This document shows positions 24,554-34,294 of a DNA stretch of 41,299 nt, piece after piece (positions within the stretch are counted from its first letter, which is position 1; every line of letters begins with the position of its first letter). The notes beneath the pieces were generated by a model that was given only the letters and a program-made list of their open reading frames with translations, was not told where the DNA came from and ran no database searches. The DNA is from Mesorhizobium sp. STM 4661 (GTDB taxonomy: Bacteria > Pseudomonadota > Alphaproteobacteria > Rhizobiales > Rhizobiaceae), in NCBI RefSeq assembly GCF_000359125.1, contig NZ_CAAF010000044.1:1-41299 (forward strand), given 5' to 3'. The translations under genes were made by a program, and so were the position numbers.

Positions 24554-25486
24554 TCAGCGCTCGACGATGCGGGCTTTCTTCCGCAACTCCTCGACATATT
24601 TCTTGGAGAGTTCGTCGGCGTCCTTGTCGTTGGAGCCTTCGCTCTGGAACACCATTTGGGCGGCCTTGTCGTCCGACACTTCGCGCGACGAGCAGATGCC
24701 GATGAACTCGACGCCGCGATCCGTCTCGCGCGTTGCGGTAGCGCCGCCAACCTTGGTGGCCTTGATCTGGTCGGCCCAATCCGGCGGCAATTGCGGCGCC
24801 AGTATCCGGCCGAGATCGCGAACGGTGACGTCGATCAGGCCCTTGGCGAATTCGCGCGTGGTGTTGCAGCCATTGAATCGGGCGCGCATGGCGTCGGCCT
24901 CGCGCTTGCGTTTGGCCAGCGTCGCGCCGCGCTCGGCCGCCGGCACGACGAAGATGACCTGCTGCAGCATATATTCCATGGCGGAGGGCTTGGCCCCGCC
25001 TTTGTCGAGCATGCGCCTGACCGCGTCCTGCTCGCTCACGGAGTCGCCTTCGCCGGAACGGTAGCGCGCGCTCAGCGCCTGATTCCAGGCCATCTGGGCG
25101 CGGATGAATTCCTTGAAATGCTCCTTGCTGACGCCGGACTGCGCCATGACGCCATCGAGCTGCTTGAGCTGCATCTTGTTGGTCGTGGCAAAGCGCTGGT
25201 AGGCGGCGTCGACCTGGGCGTCGCTGACGCGGATGCCGAGACGCTTGGCTTCGGCGACGCGCAGCGTCTGGTCGATCATTTCGTCGGCGGCGCTGCCCTT
25301 CTTGCGCTGCAGTTTCAGGAACGCGGCCCGGTGCGCGATGTCGCCGGTGGTGATCGGTACATTGTTGATGACATATTTGATCTCGCTGGCGAAAGCCGGC
25401 GACGCCGTTGCGGTGATCGATACAGAGGCCGCCGCCACCAGCAGCGCCAACCCTGCCGAAAAGAGGTAATTCCTCATCGAAAGCAT
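24554..25486 (-). CDS. surA: SurA-like periplasmic chaperone/peptidyl-prolyl isomerase
   Basis: A 310-residue exported protein with a signal peptide ending near ASPAFAS-EI and the SurA N-terminal pattern ([25 protein letters not shown], given in part by its ends). SurA escorts outer-membrane proteins such as LptD. At most one degenerate parvulin domain seems present in the second half, against two in E. coli. A pair of cysteines (FNGCNTT, GICSSRE) is notable in a periplasmic protein. The position between lptD and pdxA is the conserved one. Confidence 0.85.
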   Translation of the reverse strand: MLSMRNYLFSAGLALLVAAASVSITATASPAFASEIKYVINNVPITTGDIAHRAAFLKLQRKKGSAADEMIDQTLRVAEAKRLGIRVSDAQVDAAYQRFATTNKMQLKQLDGVMAQSGVSKEHFKEFIRAQMAWNQALSARYRSGEGDSVSEQDAVRRMLDKGGAKPSAMEYMLQQVIFVVPAAERGATLAKRKREADAMRARFNGCNTTREFAKGLIDVTVRDLGRILAPQLPPDWADQIKATKVGGATATRETDRGVEFIGICSSREVSDDKAAQMVFQSEGSNDKDADELSKKYVEELRKKARIVER

Positions 25487-25572
25487 CCCAATTCTATCCC
25501 GGTTTGGCTCATTCTATTTTAATCAAGGGAGCCGAAACCCGTGCCTACTTTATGCGGCGAAACGATGTCGTC

Positions 25573-25675
25573 GGCGCATGACCCCGAAATCGGAATCGAT
25601 TTTCGCTGGGGATCATGCGCCAAATCAAAGTTCTACGGCGTCCCTTGCGCGTCCGAAAGGACGCGCGGCGCCGTA
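25573..25675. repeat. Two-hairpin repeat (family C) between lptD and surA
   Basis: Stem one joins GGCGCATGA (25573-25581) and TCATGCGCC (25613-25621). Stem two joins TACGGCG (25634-25640) and CGCCGTA (25669-25675), with an inner GCGCGTCC-GAAA-GGACGCGC hairpin. It resembles the copy at 11241-11345. It falls inside the lpt-surA transcript and could separate lptD from surA expression. Confidence 0.7.
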
Positions 25676-25695
25676 GCTGCTCGTCCAGTCGCCTG

Positions 25696-28113
25696 CTACT
25701 GGATGGTGTCGATGGAGCTTTGCGACGAGCCGAAATCACCGAGCGTGCGGAACGACAGGTTGAAGCCGATGTTCTGCGACACCTCCTTGGTGTCCAGGTC
25801 CCGGGTTTCCGAGAACGTCATCAAATAGGTGAAGCACGAGTCACTATAGGCAAAGCCGATCCCGTCCTTGACCAGGACACTTTGCTGCAGATCGTAGGTG
25901 CCGGTGCCGAAGACGCGCCAGTTCTCGGCAAGACGCGTCGACGCGCCGAGCGTGACTTCGTGGCGATCGGTGTCGAAGCCGTAGAGCGGCTGCGCCTGGA
26001 TGAAGGCGTATTTGGCGCTCAGCGAAACCGGCAGGCCGGAATAGGCGGCCTTCACCTCGGCGCGGCGGACCTCCAGGCTCTGCTCGTCGAAACGGCCACT
26101 GAGCGAGCCGGAAAACCCGCTGGGGCTGTTGAAACCGACGAGGCCGACATAGTCGGAGGTAGCGGTCTCAAGGCCGGAATAGGCGCCGACGTTGACCAGA
26201 TCCGGCGCGGCGAAGGAATTCTGGCCGCCTAGCTGATAAGATTGGCCGAACAGCGCGTTGGTGCTCCAGCCATTGTCGTAGGCGCCGGAATAGCGCAGGC
26301 CGACATTGGCGCGTGTACCGCCTTCCATGCGGTCGTAACCGGAGAACTTGTCGCGTTCGAACAATGTCGTGGCATCGAAGACGAAACTCTGGGCGTCTTC
26401 GTTGGGCACCGCGAGGCCACCGACATATTGCTCGTTCGGACGCACGAAGACCTGGGCCATTGGTTCGAGGATGTGGCTCGAACTTGGCATCGAGAACAGC
26501 ACCGGCCAGCGCATTTCAAGTCCGGCGGTCGCCATGTAGCGGGCGAGCGAGGTACCCAGATCGTCACTGACGCCGAGATTCGTCGCCATCTGGTTGACCG
26601 CGGCGAGCGAGCCAGAGGAGGCGTTGAGATAGCTGGCATCGCCGCGCAGCGCCAGGAGCGGCGTCAGGAGCAGTCCGCCATCGGTGGTGAAGGTGCGCTT
26701 CCATTCGGCCTCGGCGGTGATGCGGCCGGATTGGCCCTCGATACCGCGGACGTTGTTGATTGAGCTGGAGTCCGCCGAGTCAGCCAGAGCCGTATCCAGC
26801 CTGTCGCGGCTGATGGCCCGTGCATTGACATTGAACGACAATTGTCCCCCGGCCACCGCCATGTCGGGAATGTAGGCGTAGTCGAGCGAGGGCAGCACCC
26901 AGGGCTGCTTGGCGGCGCGTGCGGTTGGATCGCTGGCGAGCGTGTTTTCCTGGACCTCGAAGCGCATGGCGCGCACGTCGAAATAGTTGCGGCCGTTGAG
27001 GCCGGTCAGGTAGATCGAGGACTGGTGGACGCTCTCGTTGAAGTCCTGGATGGCATAAGTGCGCGAGAAGTTCTTGTCGGTCTGCAGCAGGACGTCCCAG
27101 CCGAAATCCCAGCGCGGATTGATGGCGAACTGGCCCTTGGTGCCCATCATGCCGCGGAACTTGTTGGGATCGCCGGCAGCGCCCGAATCGACATTGTTCC
27201 CGTGGCTGTCGATGAATTCGTCGGGGTCCTCCTGTCGGATACCGGCGATCTTCAGGCTGTACTGGCCGTTGTTGAAGCGCTGGCGCCACTCGGCCTCGCC
27301 AAGGAAGCCCTGCTTGGTATAGCCGCTGCCGGTGACGGTGAGGTCATAGGTCGGCGAGAGCGCGAAATAATAGGGGACCTTGATACCGATGCCGAGGTCG
27401 CTGCTGTAGGCAATGCCGGGGATCAGGAAGCCGCTCTTGCGCTTGACGGTCGGGTCGGCGATCTCGAAGGCCGGCAGATAGGCCAGCGGAAAGCCGAAGA
27501 ACTCGAAATTCGAATTCTCGAAGCGAACCGTCTTCTTCTCGCCGTTCCAGATGATCTTCCTGGCCTTGATGCGCCAGGTCGGCGCCTTGTCGGGCTTGTC
27601 CTCGCACGGTTCGCAGGCCGTGTAGACGCCATTGTGGAACGTCGTCAGCACGCCGCCCATGCGTTCGGCGCTTTCGGCGGCGAAATACGCCTTGTCGATG
27701 GTTTCGACACGCAGCGCATTGACGAAACCATCGGCGAAATCGTCGGTGATGTCGACATGCTGCGAATAGATCTTGGTGCCGTCGCTGTTGACGACCGCGA
27801 CATTACCGCTGGCGACGAGGCGCTTGGTGTTGCGATCGTATTCGACCCGCTGGGCGACGAGGCGGTTGCCGCCATAATCGATCTGGACGCCGCCGACGGC
27901 CGTTACCGTGTTGTTATCGTTGTCGTAGACCAGCGTATCCGCAGCCAGCAGCATTTGCGAGCCGGCGGGAACATTCGCTGCCATGTCGCCGATTTCCTGG
28001 GCGGAAACCGGGACATTGAGGGCGACGCAAGCAAACAGGCACGCCAAGGCGCTCGCCCCATAGAGGCGTGCCAAACGGGCTTGCCTATGGCTGCGCAAAA
28101 CCGCCTCCCTCAC
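25696..28113 (-). CDS. lptD: LPS assembly outer-membrane protein LptD
   Basis: LptD is the outer-membrane barrel that inserts LPS into the outer leaflet. The 805-residue protein has a signal peptide (basic REAVLRSHRQARLARL, hydrophobic core, cleavage near PVSAQ), an N-terminal OstA domain (AADTLVYDNDNNTVTAVGG) and a long C-terminal barrel ending in alternating aromatic strands. A CEPC pair near residue 150 may take part in disulfides. The open frame extends upstream through lptG, but the GTG at 28113 overlaps the lptG TAG stop by one base and has AAGGA nine bases before it, deciding the start. Confidence 0.95.
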   Translation of the reverse strand: MREAVLRSHRQARLARLYGASALACLFACVALNVPVSAQEIGDMAANVPAGSQMLLAADTLVYDNDNNTVTAVGGVQIDYGGNRLVAQRVEYDRNTKRLVASGNVAVVNSDGTKIYSQHVDITDDFADGFVNALRVETIDKAYFAAESAERMGGVLTTFHNGVYTACEPCEDKPDKAPTWRIKARKIIWNGEKKTVRFENSNFEFFGFPLAYLPAFEIADPTVKRKSGFLIPGIAYSSDLGIGIKVPYYFALSPTYDLTVTGSGYTKQGFLGEAEWRQRFNNGQYSLKIAGIRQEDPDEFIDSHGNNVDSGAAGDPNKFRGMMGTKGQFAINPRWDFGWDVLLQTDKNFSRTYAIQDFNESVHQSSIYLTGLNGRNYFDVRAMRFEVQENTLASDPTARAAKQPWVLPSLDYAYIPDMAVAGGQLSFNVNARAISRDRLDTALADSADSSSINNVRGIEGQSGRITAEAEWKRTFTTDGGLLLTPLLALRGDASYLNASSGSLAAVNQMATNLGVSDDLGTSLARYMATAGLEMRWPVLFSMPSSSHILEPMAQVFVRPNEQYVGGLAVPNEDAQSFVFDATTLFERDKFSGYDRMEGGTRANVGLRYSGAYDNGWSTNALFGQSYQLGGQNSFAAPDLVNVGAYSGLETATSDYVGLVGFNSPSGFSGSLSGRFDEQSLEVRRAEVKAAYSGLPVSLSAKYAFIQAQPLYGFDTDRHEVTLGASTRLAENWRVFGTGTYDLQQSVLVKDGIGFAYSDSCFTYLMTFSETRDLDTKEVSQNIGFNLSFRTLGDFGSSQSSIDTIQ

Positions 28114-29195
28114 TAGCCGTCTTCCTTGTACAGCAGGAACGTCACCCCGAAGAACATAGCCACGACAACCGGAACCCATGCAGCCACGGCTGTGGGTACG
28201 AATCCCGCCACGCCGAATGCCTTGACCAGCACCGATACGACATAAAGCAGAAACCCGGCCATGACGCCACCCAGAATCATCGTCGCCGATTGCCCCATCC
28301 TCGCAAATCGCATTGAAACTGTTGCCGCAATCAGCGTCATGGCGACAAGCAGGAACGGCAGCGCCACCAGCGAATCGAACTGCATGGCAAAGGCATTTGC
28401 CTTGAGGCCGAAGGAGCGGGCAACTTCGATCTTGCCGGGCAGATCGTAGAAAGGGATGGTTTCCGGGCGCGCCAGCCGCTCTTGCACGAATTCGGGCTTG
28501 AGATTGGTCGCAAGCCGGTCGCTCTCCAGCGATTCGATGTTGCCGTCGCGAAAGACCTTGACGTCCCGCAACTCCCAATAGCCATCCCGCAAAAAGGCGT
28601 GCGCGGCGTCCTTGCGTTCGACGATGTCGCCCTGCGGGCTGAGGACGAAGAAGACCGCGTCGGCCATCTCCAGGCCCTGGTTGAGGATCGAGCGCGCACC
28701 GATGATTGTGTCGCCCGAACTGGTTTTCTGCCGGATCCATGGCGCGGCGTCGGCCGACACGGCGTTCGACTTGCCGGAACGGAGCTGGGTCTCGATCTGC
28801 TCGGACCAGGAAAAGGCATGCGCGGCGATCGGGTTGATGACGCCGACCGACAACACGCCGAACAATAGCGCCCCGATGCAGCACGGCAGCAGGAACTGCC
28901 ATGCTGAAACGCCGGCCGAACGCGCGATGACCAGTTCATATTTGCGATTGAGCGAGACCAGCGTCGCCATCGCCGAGAACAGGCCGACGAACGGCACCGT
29001 CTGCAGCATGATCATCGGCATTCTCAATCCCGAAATCGCGAGCGCCGTCCCGTAGGTGAACCCCGGCAGGCCGGTCGTGCGGCCGGAAAGCTCGGTGAAA
29101 TCGATCAGGAACACCAGCGCCAGCAGGCCGATGAAGAACCAGACGGTAATCGTCACGTAACGGAAGAAGAAGTACCTGCCCAGAGTCCAGCCCAT
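28113..29195 (-). CDS. lptG: LPS export permease LptG
   Basis: LptG forms, with LptF and LptB2, the inner-membrane ABC exporter that lifts LPS out of the membrane. The 360-residue protein has the expected six membrane helices, three before and three after a periplasmic jelly-roll region (DAAPWIRQKTSSGDTIIGA). Its ATG overlaps the lptF stop (TGATG) and its stop overlaps the lptD start, so lptF-lptG-lptD are coupled. Confidence 0.96.
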   Translation of the reverse strand: MGWTLGRYFFFRYVTITVWFFIGLLALVFLIDFTELSGRTTGLPGFTYGTALAISGLRMPMIMLQTVPFVGLFSAMATLVSLNRKYELVIARSAGVSAWQFLLPCCIGALLFGVLSVGVINPIAAHAFSWSEQIETQLRSGKSNAVSADAAPWIRQKTSSGDTIIGARSILNQGLEMADAVFFVLSPQGDIVERKDAAHAFLRDGYWELRDVKVFRDGNIESLESDRLATNLKPEFVQERLARPETIPFYDLPGKIEVARSFGLKANAFAMQFDSLVALPFLLVAMTLIAATVSMRFARMGQSATMILGGVMAGFLLYVVSVLVKAFGVAGFVPTAVAAWVPVVVAMFFGVTFLLYKEDG

Positions 29196-30397
29196 CAGCC
29201 AACCTCCTGGCCGGAAGTGCCGCGCCTGGCGAAGCGGAGCTTGAGAGCGTTCCAGCCGTCAGTGAAGCGGCTGGCGAAATTCGTCATCCAGTCGGCCCAG
29301 GCGACCGGCAGTTCCATGGTCCGGTTGGAGACGATGAACCATATTGAGACCGCCGACGCGACGATCGGAACGCCGTAGACCATATAGGCGTATTGCGGAA
29401 CCTTGTCGGCCTTCCCCGCCGCAAAGAAACCAAGCCAGCGCACGAAAAGCGCAATCGCGATGGCCGTGATCAAGGGATGGACGCGCGCCTCGCGATGCGA
29501 GCGCGCGTCTCCCGCGACCGCCAGCGCGATCAGCGCGAAAACGAGCGAATAGGACCATTCGGAAAAGCGTTGATTGAGCTCGGCCAGATATCTGTTCGGC
29601 CTTTGCTGGTACATCTTGTCGTTCGGACTGGGATTGAGCAGGTACTGGGTGGTCCGGTCCTTCGGCAGAAGCAATATGTCCGAGGAAGCAGACATGAAGG
29701 CGGACAGATCGAAGGCATAGGAGGTGAAGCGGATGACCGACAGATCGCCGGCCAGCGTTTCGCGATGGATGACGCCGTCATTCATCATCAGCACCTTCTC
29801 GTCGCCGCGTTCGATGACGCTGCCGGTCTTGGCGTAGTAGATGAGGTTGACGCCTTCCTCGCGTGAATCCGCCACGAAGATGCCGCCGAGGCGGTTGTCC
29901 GGAAGCCTTTCGCCAATCTGCAGGAACAGGCCATCGTCGATCTTGCGGAAAGTGCCTTCCTGGATGATCAGCGACAACAGGTCGGCACGCGACGACGCCA
30001 CCAGCTCGCGGTTTTTCTGGCGGGCATAGGGGTCGACGCCATTGTCGACGGCGAACGAAAAGACGCTGGCTGCCAGCGCCAGAAGCATGATCGGCCTGAC
30101 GATGGTCCAGCGCGAGGCGCCGGCGGCGTTGATCACCGCCAGTTCCGAATCGGTGTTCATGACGCTGAGCGTCTGGGCGACCGCCACCACCAGGGCGAAC
30201 GGCACGACGATCGGAACGATCGATGGAATGATCAGCGCCGCGACCTCGAAAAAGGTCAGTGCCGACTGGCCACTGTCGGTGACGAGGTCGATGCGGGCGA
30301 GCACTTGCGTCGTCCAAACGATCGCCAGCGTCCAGATGAGCGCTGCCAGGAAGACCGCCAGCGCGCGACGCATGATGTAGCGTTCAACGACCTTCAT
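29195..30397 (-). CDS. lptF: LPS export permease LptF
   Basis: Partner permease of LptG, 400 residues with the same six-helix plan and periplasmic domain. ERYIMRRALAVFLAAL at the N-terminus and the IIPSIVPIVVPFALVVAVAQTL helix region (partial) are typical YjgP/YjgQ features. The C-terminal 60 residues are a basic extension. It is the first gene of the LPS-export transcript and diverges from the flavoprotein gene across about 350 bases. Confidence 0.96.
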   Translation of the reverse strand: MKVVERYIMRRALAVFLAALIWTLAIVWTTQVLARIDLVTDSGQSALTFFEVAALIIPSIVPIVVPFALVVAVAQTLSVMNTDSELAVINAAGASRWTIVRPIMLLALAASVFSFAVDNGVDPYARQKNRELVASSRADLLSLIIQEGTFRKIDDGLFLQIGERLPDNRLGGIFVADSREEGVNLIYYAKTGSVIERGDEKVLMMNDGVIHRETLAGDLSVIRFTSYAFDLSAFMSASSDILLLPKDRTTQYLLNPSPNDKMYQQRPNRYLAELNQRFSEWSYSLVFALIALAVAGDARSHREARVHPLITAIAIALFVRWLGFFAAGKADKVPQYAYMVYGVPIVASAVSIWFIVSNRTMELPVAWADWMTNFASRFTDGWNALKLRFARRGTSGQEVG

Positions 30398-30748
30398 GCA
30401 GGCTTTTCTCGATTTTGCCGAACGGCATCATGCCTCCGGACAAGGTAGTCATCCGGCGACGCCTGTACAACTGGCTCCATTGGGCGGTTCCATCAGGCGC
30501 TTCGATCCGGCCACCGTCCCATGCCCGTCCCGCGGGCCGGAGTGTCGGCGGCAATGGATAAGAAAGGGCCAACATCGATGGTTAACAACAAGTTGCGGCA
30601 GGAAGCGGGGCCGTGCCGCGACGAATCGCCCGTCGATTCCATGTGCCATATGGGGTGTGATTCCGGCAAAGTCTTGCCAAATGAGGGAAAACGACCAAAT
30701 GTCGCGCCGGCCACGGTTGCGGCCGCCGTGACTGCGACAGGTGCAAGT
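30398..30748. other. Intergenic region between divergent lptF and flavoprotein gene
   Basis: No credible gene. It must hold promoters in both directions, but I cannot fix -35/-10 pairs. A small palindrome TGCCG-AA-CGGCA (30416-30427) lies 19-30 bases upstream of the lptF start codon. The forward frame stays open here without resembling the flavoprotein family. Confidence 0.4.
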
Positions 30749-31918
30749 ATGGACGTCAGAGAATTGCACGGTCAAACCGGACAGGTATCGATCTCGCACG
30801 GTGCGATCGTGATCGGCGCCGGCTCTGCCGGGCTGGCCGCCGCCCATGCGCTGATCGAGGCCGGCGTTCCGACGGTTGTCCTGGAAAAGGAAAGCCGGCT
30901 TGCCGAGCCCTGGCATCGGCGGCACGAAGGGTTGCACCTCAACACGCACCGCGACCTCTCTGCGCTGCCTGGCGCCGGCTACCCCGCGGGCACTCCCGCT
31001 TTTCCCCACAGGACCGCCGTCATCCGCCATCTGAATGATTTTAGCCAGGCGCACAATCTGCCGGTGGAGTTCGGCGTGATCGTCGAGGAGGTTGTGTTCA
31101 AAGGCGATCATTGGATTGTGCAGACCAATGCAGGACCCCGGCTGGCGCGCCACGTCGTCGTCGCCACGGGCCGTGACCGGCAGCCATTCATTCCCGAATG
31201 GAAAGGCATAAAGGATTTTACCGGCCGGATCGTCCATTCGGCGGATTTTGGCGGCGCCAGGAACTATGCCGGAAAAAAGGTGCTGGTCGTCGGCGCCGGC
31301 AATTCGGGCTTCGACGTGCTCAATCATCTGGCTGAAATAGAGACCAGGAATATCTGGCTGTCGGCCCGCAATGGTCCCTCGATCCTGCCCAAGCGCATCG
31401 GCAAGATCGCCGTCCACAGGCTTTCGCCGTTCATGGCGCGCCTGCCGCTGCGGGTCGCCGATGTGGCGATGGCCGCAACGCAGCGTATCGTTTTCGGCGA
31501 CCTGACGAAATTCGGCCTGCCGAAAGCGCCTTCGGGAGGCGCGAGCCGCCTGACCGCGGACTACACGGCCATCGCAACCGACGATGGCGCGGTCAGCGCC
31601 ATCAAGGCCGGCAAGATCGTCGTAGTGCCGGCAGTGCGGGAATTTACCCGTGACGGCGTGATCCTGGGCAACGGCAAGCTGATCGCCCCCGATATCGTCA
31701 TCGCGGCGACCGGCTACCGCGCCGGGCTCGAACGCATGGTCGGCAAGCTCGGTGTGCTGGACGGCAAGGGCGTGCCGCTTTTCAACGGCGGCGAGACCGA
31801 CCTGAAACTGCCCGGCCTGTGGTTTACCGGCATGCGGCCAAGCATTCGCGGCTGTTTCGCCAATGCCGGCATTCAGGCCAAGGCGATCGCCCGGCAGATC
31901 GTCAGGCGGGGGCGATGA
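30749..31918 (+). CDS. Flavin-containing monooxygenase-like oxidoreductase
   Basis: A 389-residue two-dinucleotide-domain flavoprotein. The FAD motif GAGSAG is at 23-28, the NADPH motif GAGNSG at 182-187, and the FMO fingerprint FxGxxxHxxxF is met by Phe157, Gly159, His163 and Phe167. An ATGY motif lies near the C-terminus. Such enzymes (CzcO/YUCCA-like group) oxygenate amines, sulfides or keto acids; the substrate is unknown. The open frame begins at 30521, but similarity starts only at the ATG at 30749. It lies between lptF and pepA, which are often direct neighbours in this order. Confidence 0.85.
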   Translation: MDVRELHGQTGQVSISHGAIVIGAGSAGLAAAHALIEAGVPTVVLEKESRLAEPWHRRHEGLHLNTHRDLSALPGAGYPAGTPAFPHRTAVIRHLNDFSQAHNLPVEFGVIVEEVVFKGDHWIVQTNAGPRLARHVVVATGRDRQPFIPEWKGIKDFTGRIVHSADFGGARNYAGKKVLVVGAGNSGFDVLNHLAEIETRNIWLSARNGPSILPKRIGKIAVHRLSPFMARLPLRVADVAMAATQRIVFGDLTKFGLPKAPSGGASRLTADYTAIATDDGAVSAIKAGKIVVVPAVREFTRDGVILGNGKLIAPDIVIAATGYRAGLERMVGKLGVLDGKGVPLFNGGETDLKLPGLWFTGMRPSIRGCFANAGIQAKAIARQIVRRGR

Positions 31919-32111
31919 TTTGCGACGCGCCGTGATGCCAACGCGAGCGCCCGGAACTGTCATGAGGGATAGCAGGGCAAAAACCGGCAAAAAGGCGAAC
32001 AAAATCAAGGCCCGAAAAAGAGGGTGGTTTTTTTGGTCGGAAAACGGGCAAATGTCGTGCATCTTCAACGCGCTCCCCTGAAAACCCAACGCACTTCCCC
32101 GAAAGCAGGAC

Positions 32112-33638
32112 ATGATGACTTCGAGACCTTCGATCGCTTTTGCCAAATTCGCGGCGCCCAAAAAGGGCAGCGTCTTCGTGCTGGCGGCCGACGATGGCGG
32201 CCTCAGCGAGGCGGCAAGGATCTGCGATCCGGCAAAAACCTTGGAGCGGGCGTTTCCGGTGGCCGACTTTTCCGGCAAATTCGCCAGCATGGTTGAAGTG
32301 CTGGCGCCGGAGGGGACGTCGCTCGATCGGCTGGTGGCGGTCGGCGCCGGCAAGCTCACGGGGCTCGACGACTATGCCTGGTTGAAGCTTGGCGGCACCA
32401 TCGCCGCGTCCTTGCGCAAGGCGACCGAGGTGGCCGTCGTGCTCGACCTGCCGGGTGTAGCCACCGGCGGCAGACAAGCGGCGCAACTTGCCGCTGGTAT
32501 TCTTCTGCGCAGCTATGTCTTCGACAAGTACAAGACGAAAAAGGACAATGGCGACGGCCAGAACGACGGCCAGCACGACGGCAAGAAGGCCGAGCCCAAA
32601 AAGTCGGTCAAGGTGACCATCCAAACCACCGATCCGGCGGCGGCGAAAAAGGCCTTTGCCGACGAGGTGGCGGTGATCGACGGCGTGCTCCTGGCACGCG
32701 ATCTGGTCAATGAACCGGCCAACATGCTTGGCCCGGTGGAATTCGCCGCCCGCGTCAGCGAACTGGAAGCGCTTGGCGTCACCGTCGACATCCTGGCCGA
32801 AAAAGAGATGAAGAAGCTCGGCATGGGCTCGCTGCTTGGCGTTGCGCAAGGCTCGCCGCGCGGCGCCCGCATGGCCGTCATGCAGTGGAACGGCGGCAAG
32901 GCCAAGGACAGCCCGGTCGCTTTCGTCGGAAAGGGCGTCACTTTCGACACCGGCGGCAATTCGATGAAGCCGGCCTCCGGCATGGAGGACATGAAGGGCG
33001 ACATGGGCGGTGCGGCCGCCGTGACCGGGCTGATGCATGCACTCGCCTCACGCAAGGCCAAGGCCAATGTGATCGGCGTCATCGGTCTGGTCGAAAATGC
33101 CGTCGACGGCCATGCCCAGCGTCCCGGCGACATCGTCACCTCGATGTCTGGCCAGACCATCGAGGTGCTGAACACCGATGCCGAAGGTCGCCTCGTTCTG
33201 GCCGATGCGCTTTGGTACTGCAACGATCGTTTCCAGCCGAAATTCATGGTCAATCTGGCGACGCTGACCGGCGCCATCATGGTTGCGCTCGGCCAGCACT
33301 ATGCCGGCCTTTTCTCCAACAATGACGAACTGGCGGACAGGCTGACCAGCGCCGGGCAGGCGACGCAGGAACGGCTGTGGCGCATGCCGCTCGGCACCGA
33401 ATACGACAAGCTGATCGATTCGAAAAATGCCGACATGAAGAACATCGGCGGCCGCTACGGCGGCGCCATCATCGCGGCGCAGTTCCTGCAGCGCTTCGTC
33501 AAGGACACGCCTTGGGCGCATCTCGACATCGCCGGCACCGCGATGGGCGCGCCATCCAGCGAGATCAACCAGTCGTGGGCCTCCGGCTTCGGCGTCAGGC
33601 TGCTCGACCGGCTGGTGCGCGACAATTACGAGGGGTAA
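32112..33638 (+). CDS. pepA: Leucyl aminopeptidase (M17)
   Basis: PepA removes N-terminal residues from peptides using two metal ions. The C-terminal catalytic domain has Lys274, Asp279 ([10 protein letters not shown]), Asp297 and the NTDAEGR motif at 354-360, all in place. Residues about 141-164 form a charged Lys/Asp/Gly/Gln insertion between the N-terminal and catalytic domains, which accounts for a length (508) above the usual. Two tandem ATGs (32112, 32115) are possible; AGGA at 32107-32110 is better spaced for the second. holC follows, the conserved partner. Confidence 0.96.
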   Translation: MMTSRPSIAFAKFAAPKKGSVFVLAADDGGLSEAARICDPAKTLERAFPVADFSGKFASMVEVLAPEGTSLDRLVAVGAGKLTGLDDYAWLKLGGTIAASLRKATEVAVVLDLPGVATGGRQAAQLAAGILLRSYVFDKYKTKKDNGDGQNDGQHDGKKAEPKKSVKVTIQTTDPAAAKKAFADEVAVIDGVLLARDLVNEPANMLGPVEFAARVSELEALGVTVDILAEKEMKKLGMGSLLGVAQGSPRGARMAVMQWNGGKAKDSPVAFVGKGVTFDTGGNSMKPASGMEDMKGDMGGAAAVTGLMHALASRKAKANVIGVIGLVENAVDGHAQRPGDIVTSMSGQTIEVLNTDAEGRLVLADALWYCNDRFQPKFMVNLATLTGAIMVALGQHYAGLFSNNDELADRLTSAGQATQERLWRMPLGTEYDKLIDSKNADMKNIGGRYGGAIIAAQFLQRFVKDTPWAHLDIAGTAMGAPSSEINQSWASGFGVRLLDRLVRDNYEG

Positions 33639-33782
33639 GAGACTGTTTCGAGAGTCGCTCCGGCGAGTCATATGGTGGTGGTTTCGAGAATCGGAGCGCA
33701 GCGGACGTTTGGGTCCGTGTTGGGGTGGAAGCGCAGAAAACGCCATCAGATGGCCGCCGGAGTAGAGGTTCCAAACAGTCTC
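33639..33782. repeat. Segment bounded by 10-bp inverted repeats between pepA and holC
   Basis: GAGACTGTTT (33639-33648) and AAACAGTCTC (33773-33782) are perfect inverted repeats enclosing 124 non-coding bases, which also contain GCTCCG/CGGAGC pairing. It fills nearly the whole pepA-holC gap and looks like a small inserted element. No target duplication is evident. Confidence 0.5.
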
Positions 33783-33804
33783 GAAGGTCTTTCAAGGCAC
33801 GATC

Positions 33805-34254
33805 ATGGCCGAAGTCCTGTTCTATCACCTGACCGAATCGACGCTGGAGGATGCGCTGCCCGGCCTGCTCGAGCGCAGCGTCGATCGCGGTTGGCGCGTG
33901 GTGGTGCAGACCGGCACCGAGGAGCGGCGCGATGCGCTGGACCAGCATCTGTGGACATTCCGGGACGATTCGTTCCTGGCGCATGCGACAGACCGCGAAG
34001 CCTATCCCGCCGAGCAGCCGATCCTTCTGACCACGGGCCAGGAAAATCCGAACGAGGCGCGGATACGCTTCCTTGTCGACGGCGCGCCGCCGCCCGAGCT
34101 TGCCGGTTATGAACGAGCTGTCTTCCTGTTCGACGGCCACGACGCGGCCCAGGTCGAGGCCGCGCGCACCCACTGGAAGATAATGAAGGACGCCGGCCAT
34201 GCGGTCACCTACTGGCAGCAGACACCAGACCGGCGCTGGGAACGCAAGGCGTGA
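33805..34254 (+). CDS. holC: DNA polymerase III subunit chi
   Basis: Chi links the clamp-loader complex to single-strand-binding protein. The 149-residue protein shows the HolC pattern: EVLFYHLTESTLEDALPGLL at the start, RGWRVVVQTG, DALDQHLWTFRDDSFLAHA and the GYERAVFLFDG region (each quoted in part). The start at 33805 follows AAGGCACGATC. Its place after pepA is conserved in alphaproteobacteria. Confidence 0.95.
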   Translation: MAEVLFYHLTESTLEDALPGLLERSVDRGWRVVVQTGTEERRDALDQHLWTFRDDSFLAHATDREAYPAEQPILLTTGQENPNEARIRFLVDGAPPPELAGYERAVFLFDGHDAAQVEAARTHWKIMKDAGHAVTYWQQTPDRRWERKA

Positions 34255-34294
34255 GGTGCGCTGCTGCTCACGCCCATATCTCATGGAATGAACG

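Noticed and set aside
32013..32045. T7 run with A/T pairing before pepA as a terminator of the flavoprotein gene
   Set aside because: The possible stem is mostly A-T and interrupted; too weak to call.
30449..32359. 636-codon minus-strand frame opposite the flavoprotein gene
   Set aside because: The plus strand carries the FAD, NADPH and FMO motifs; the opposite frame has none.
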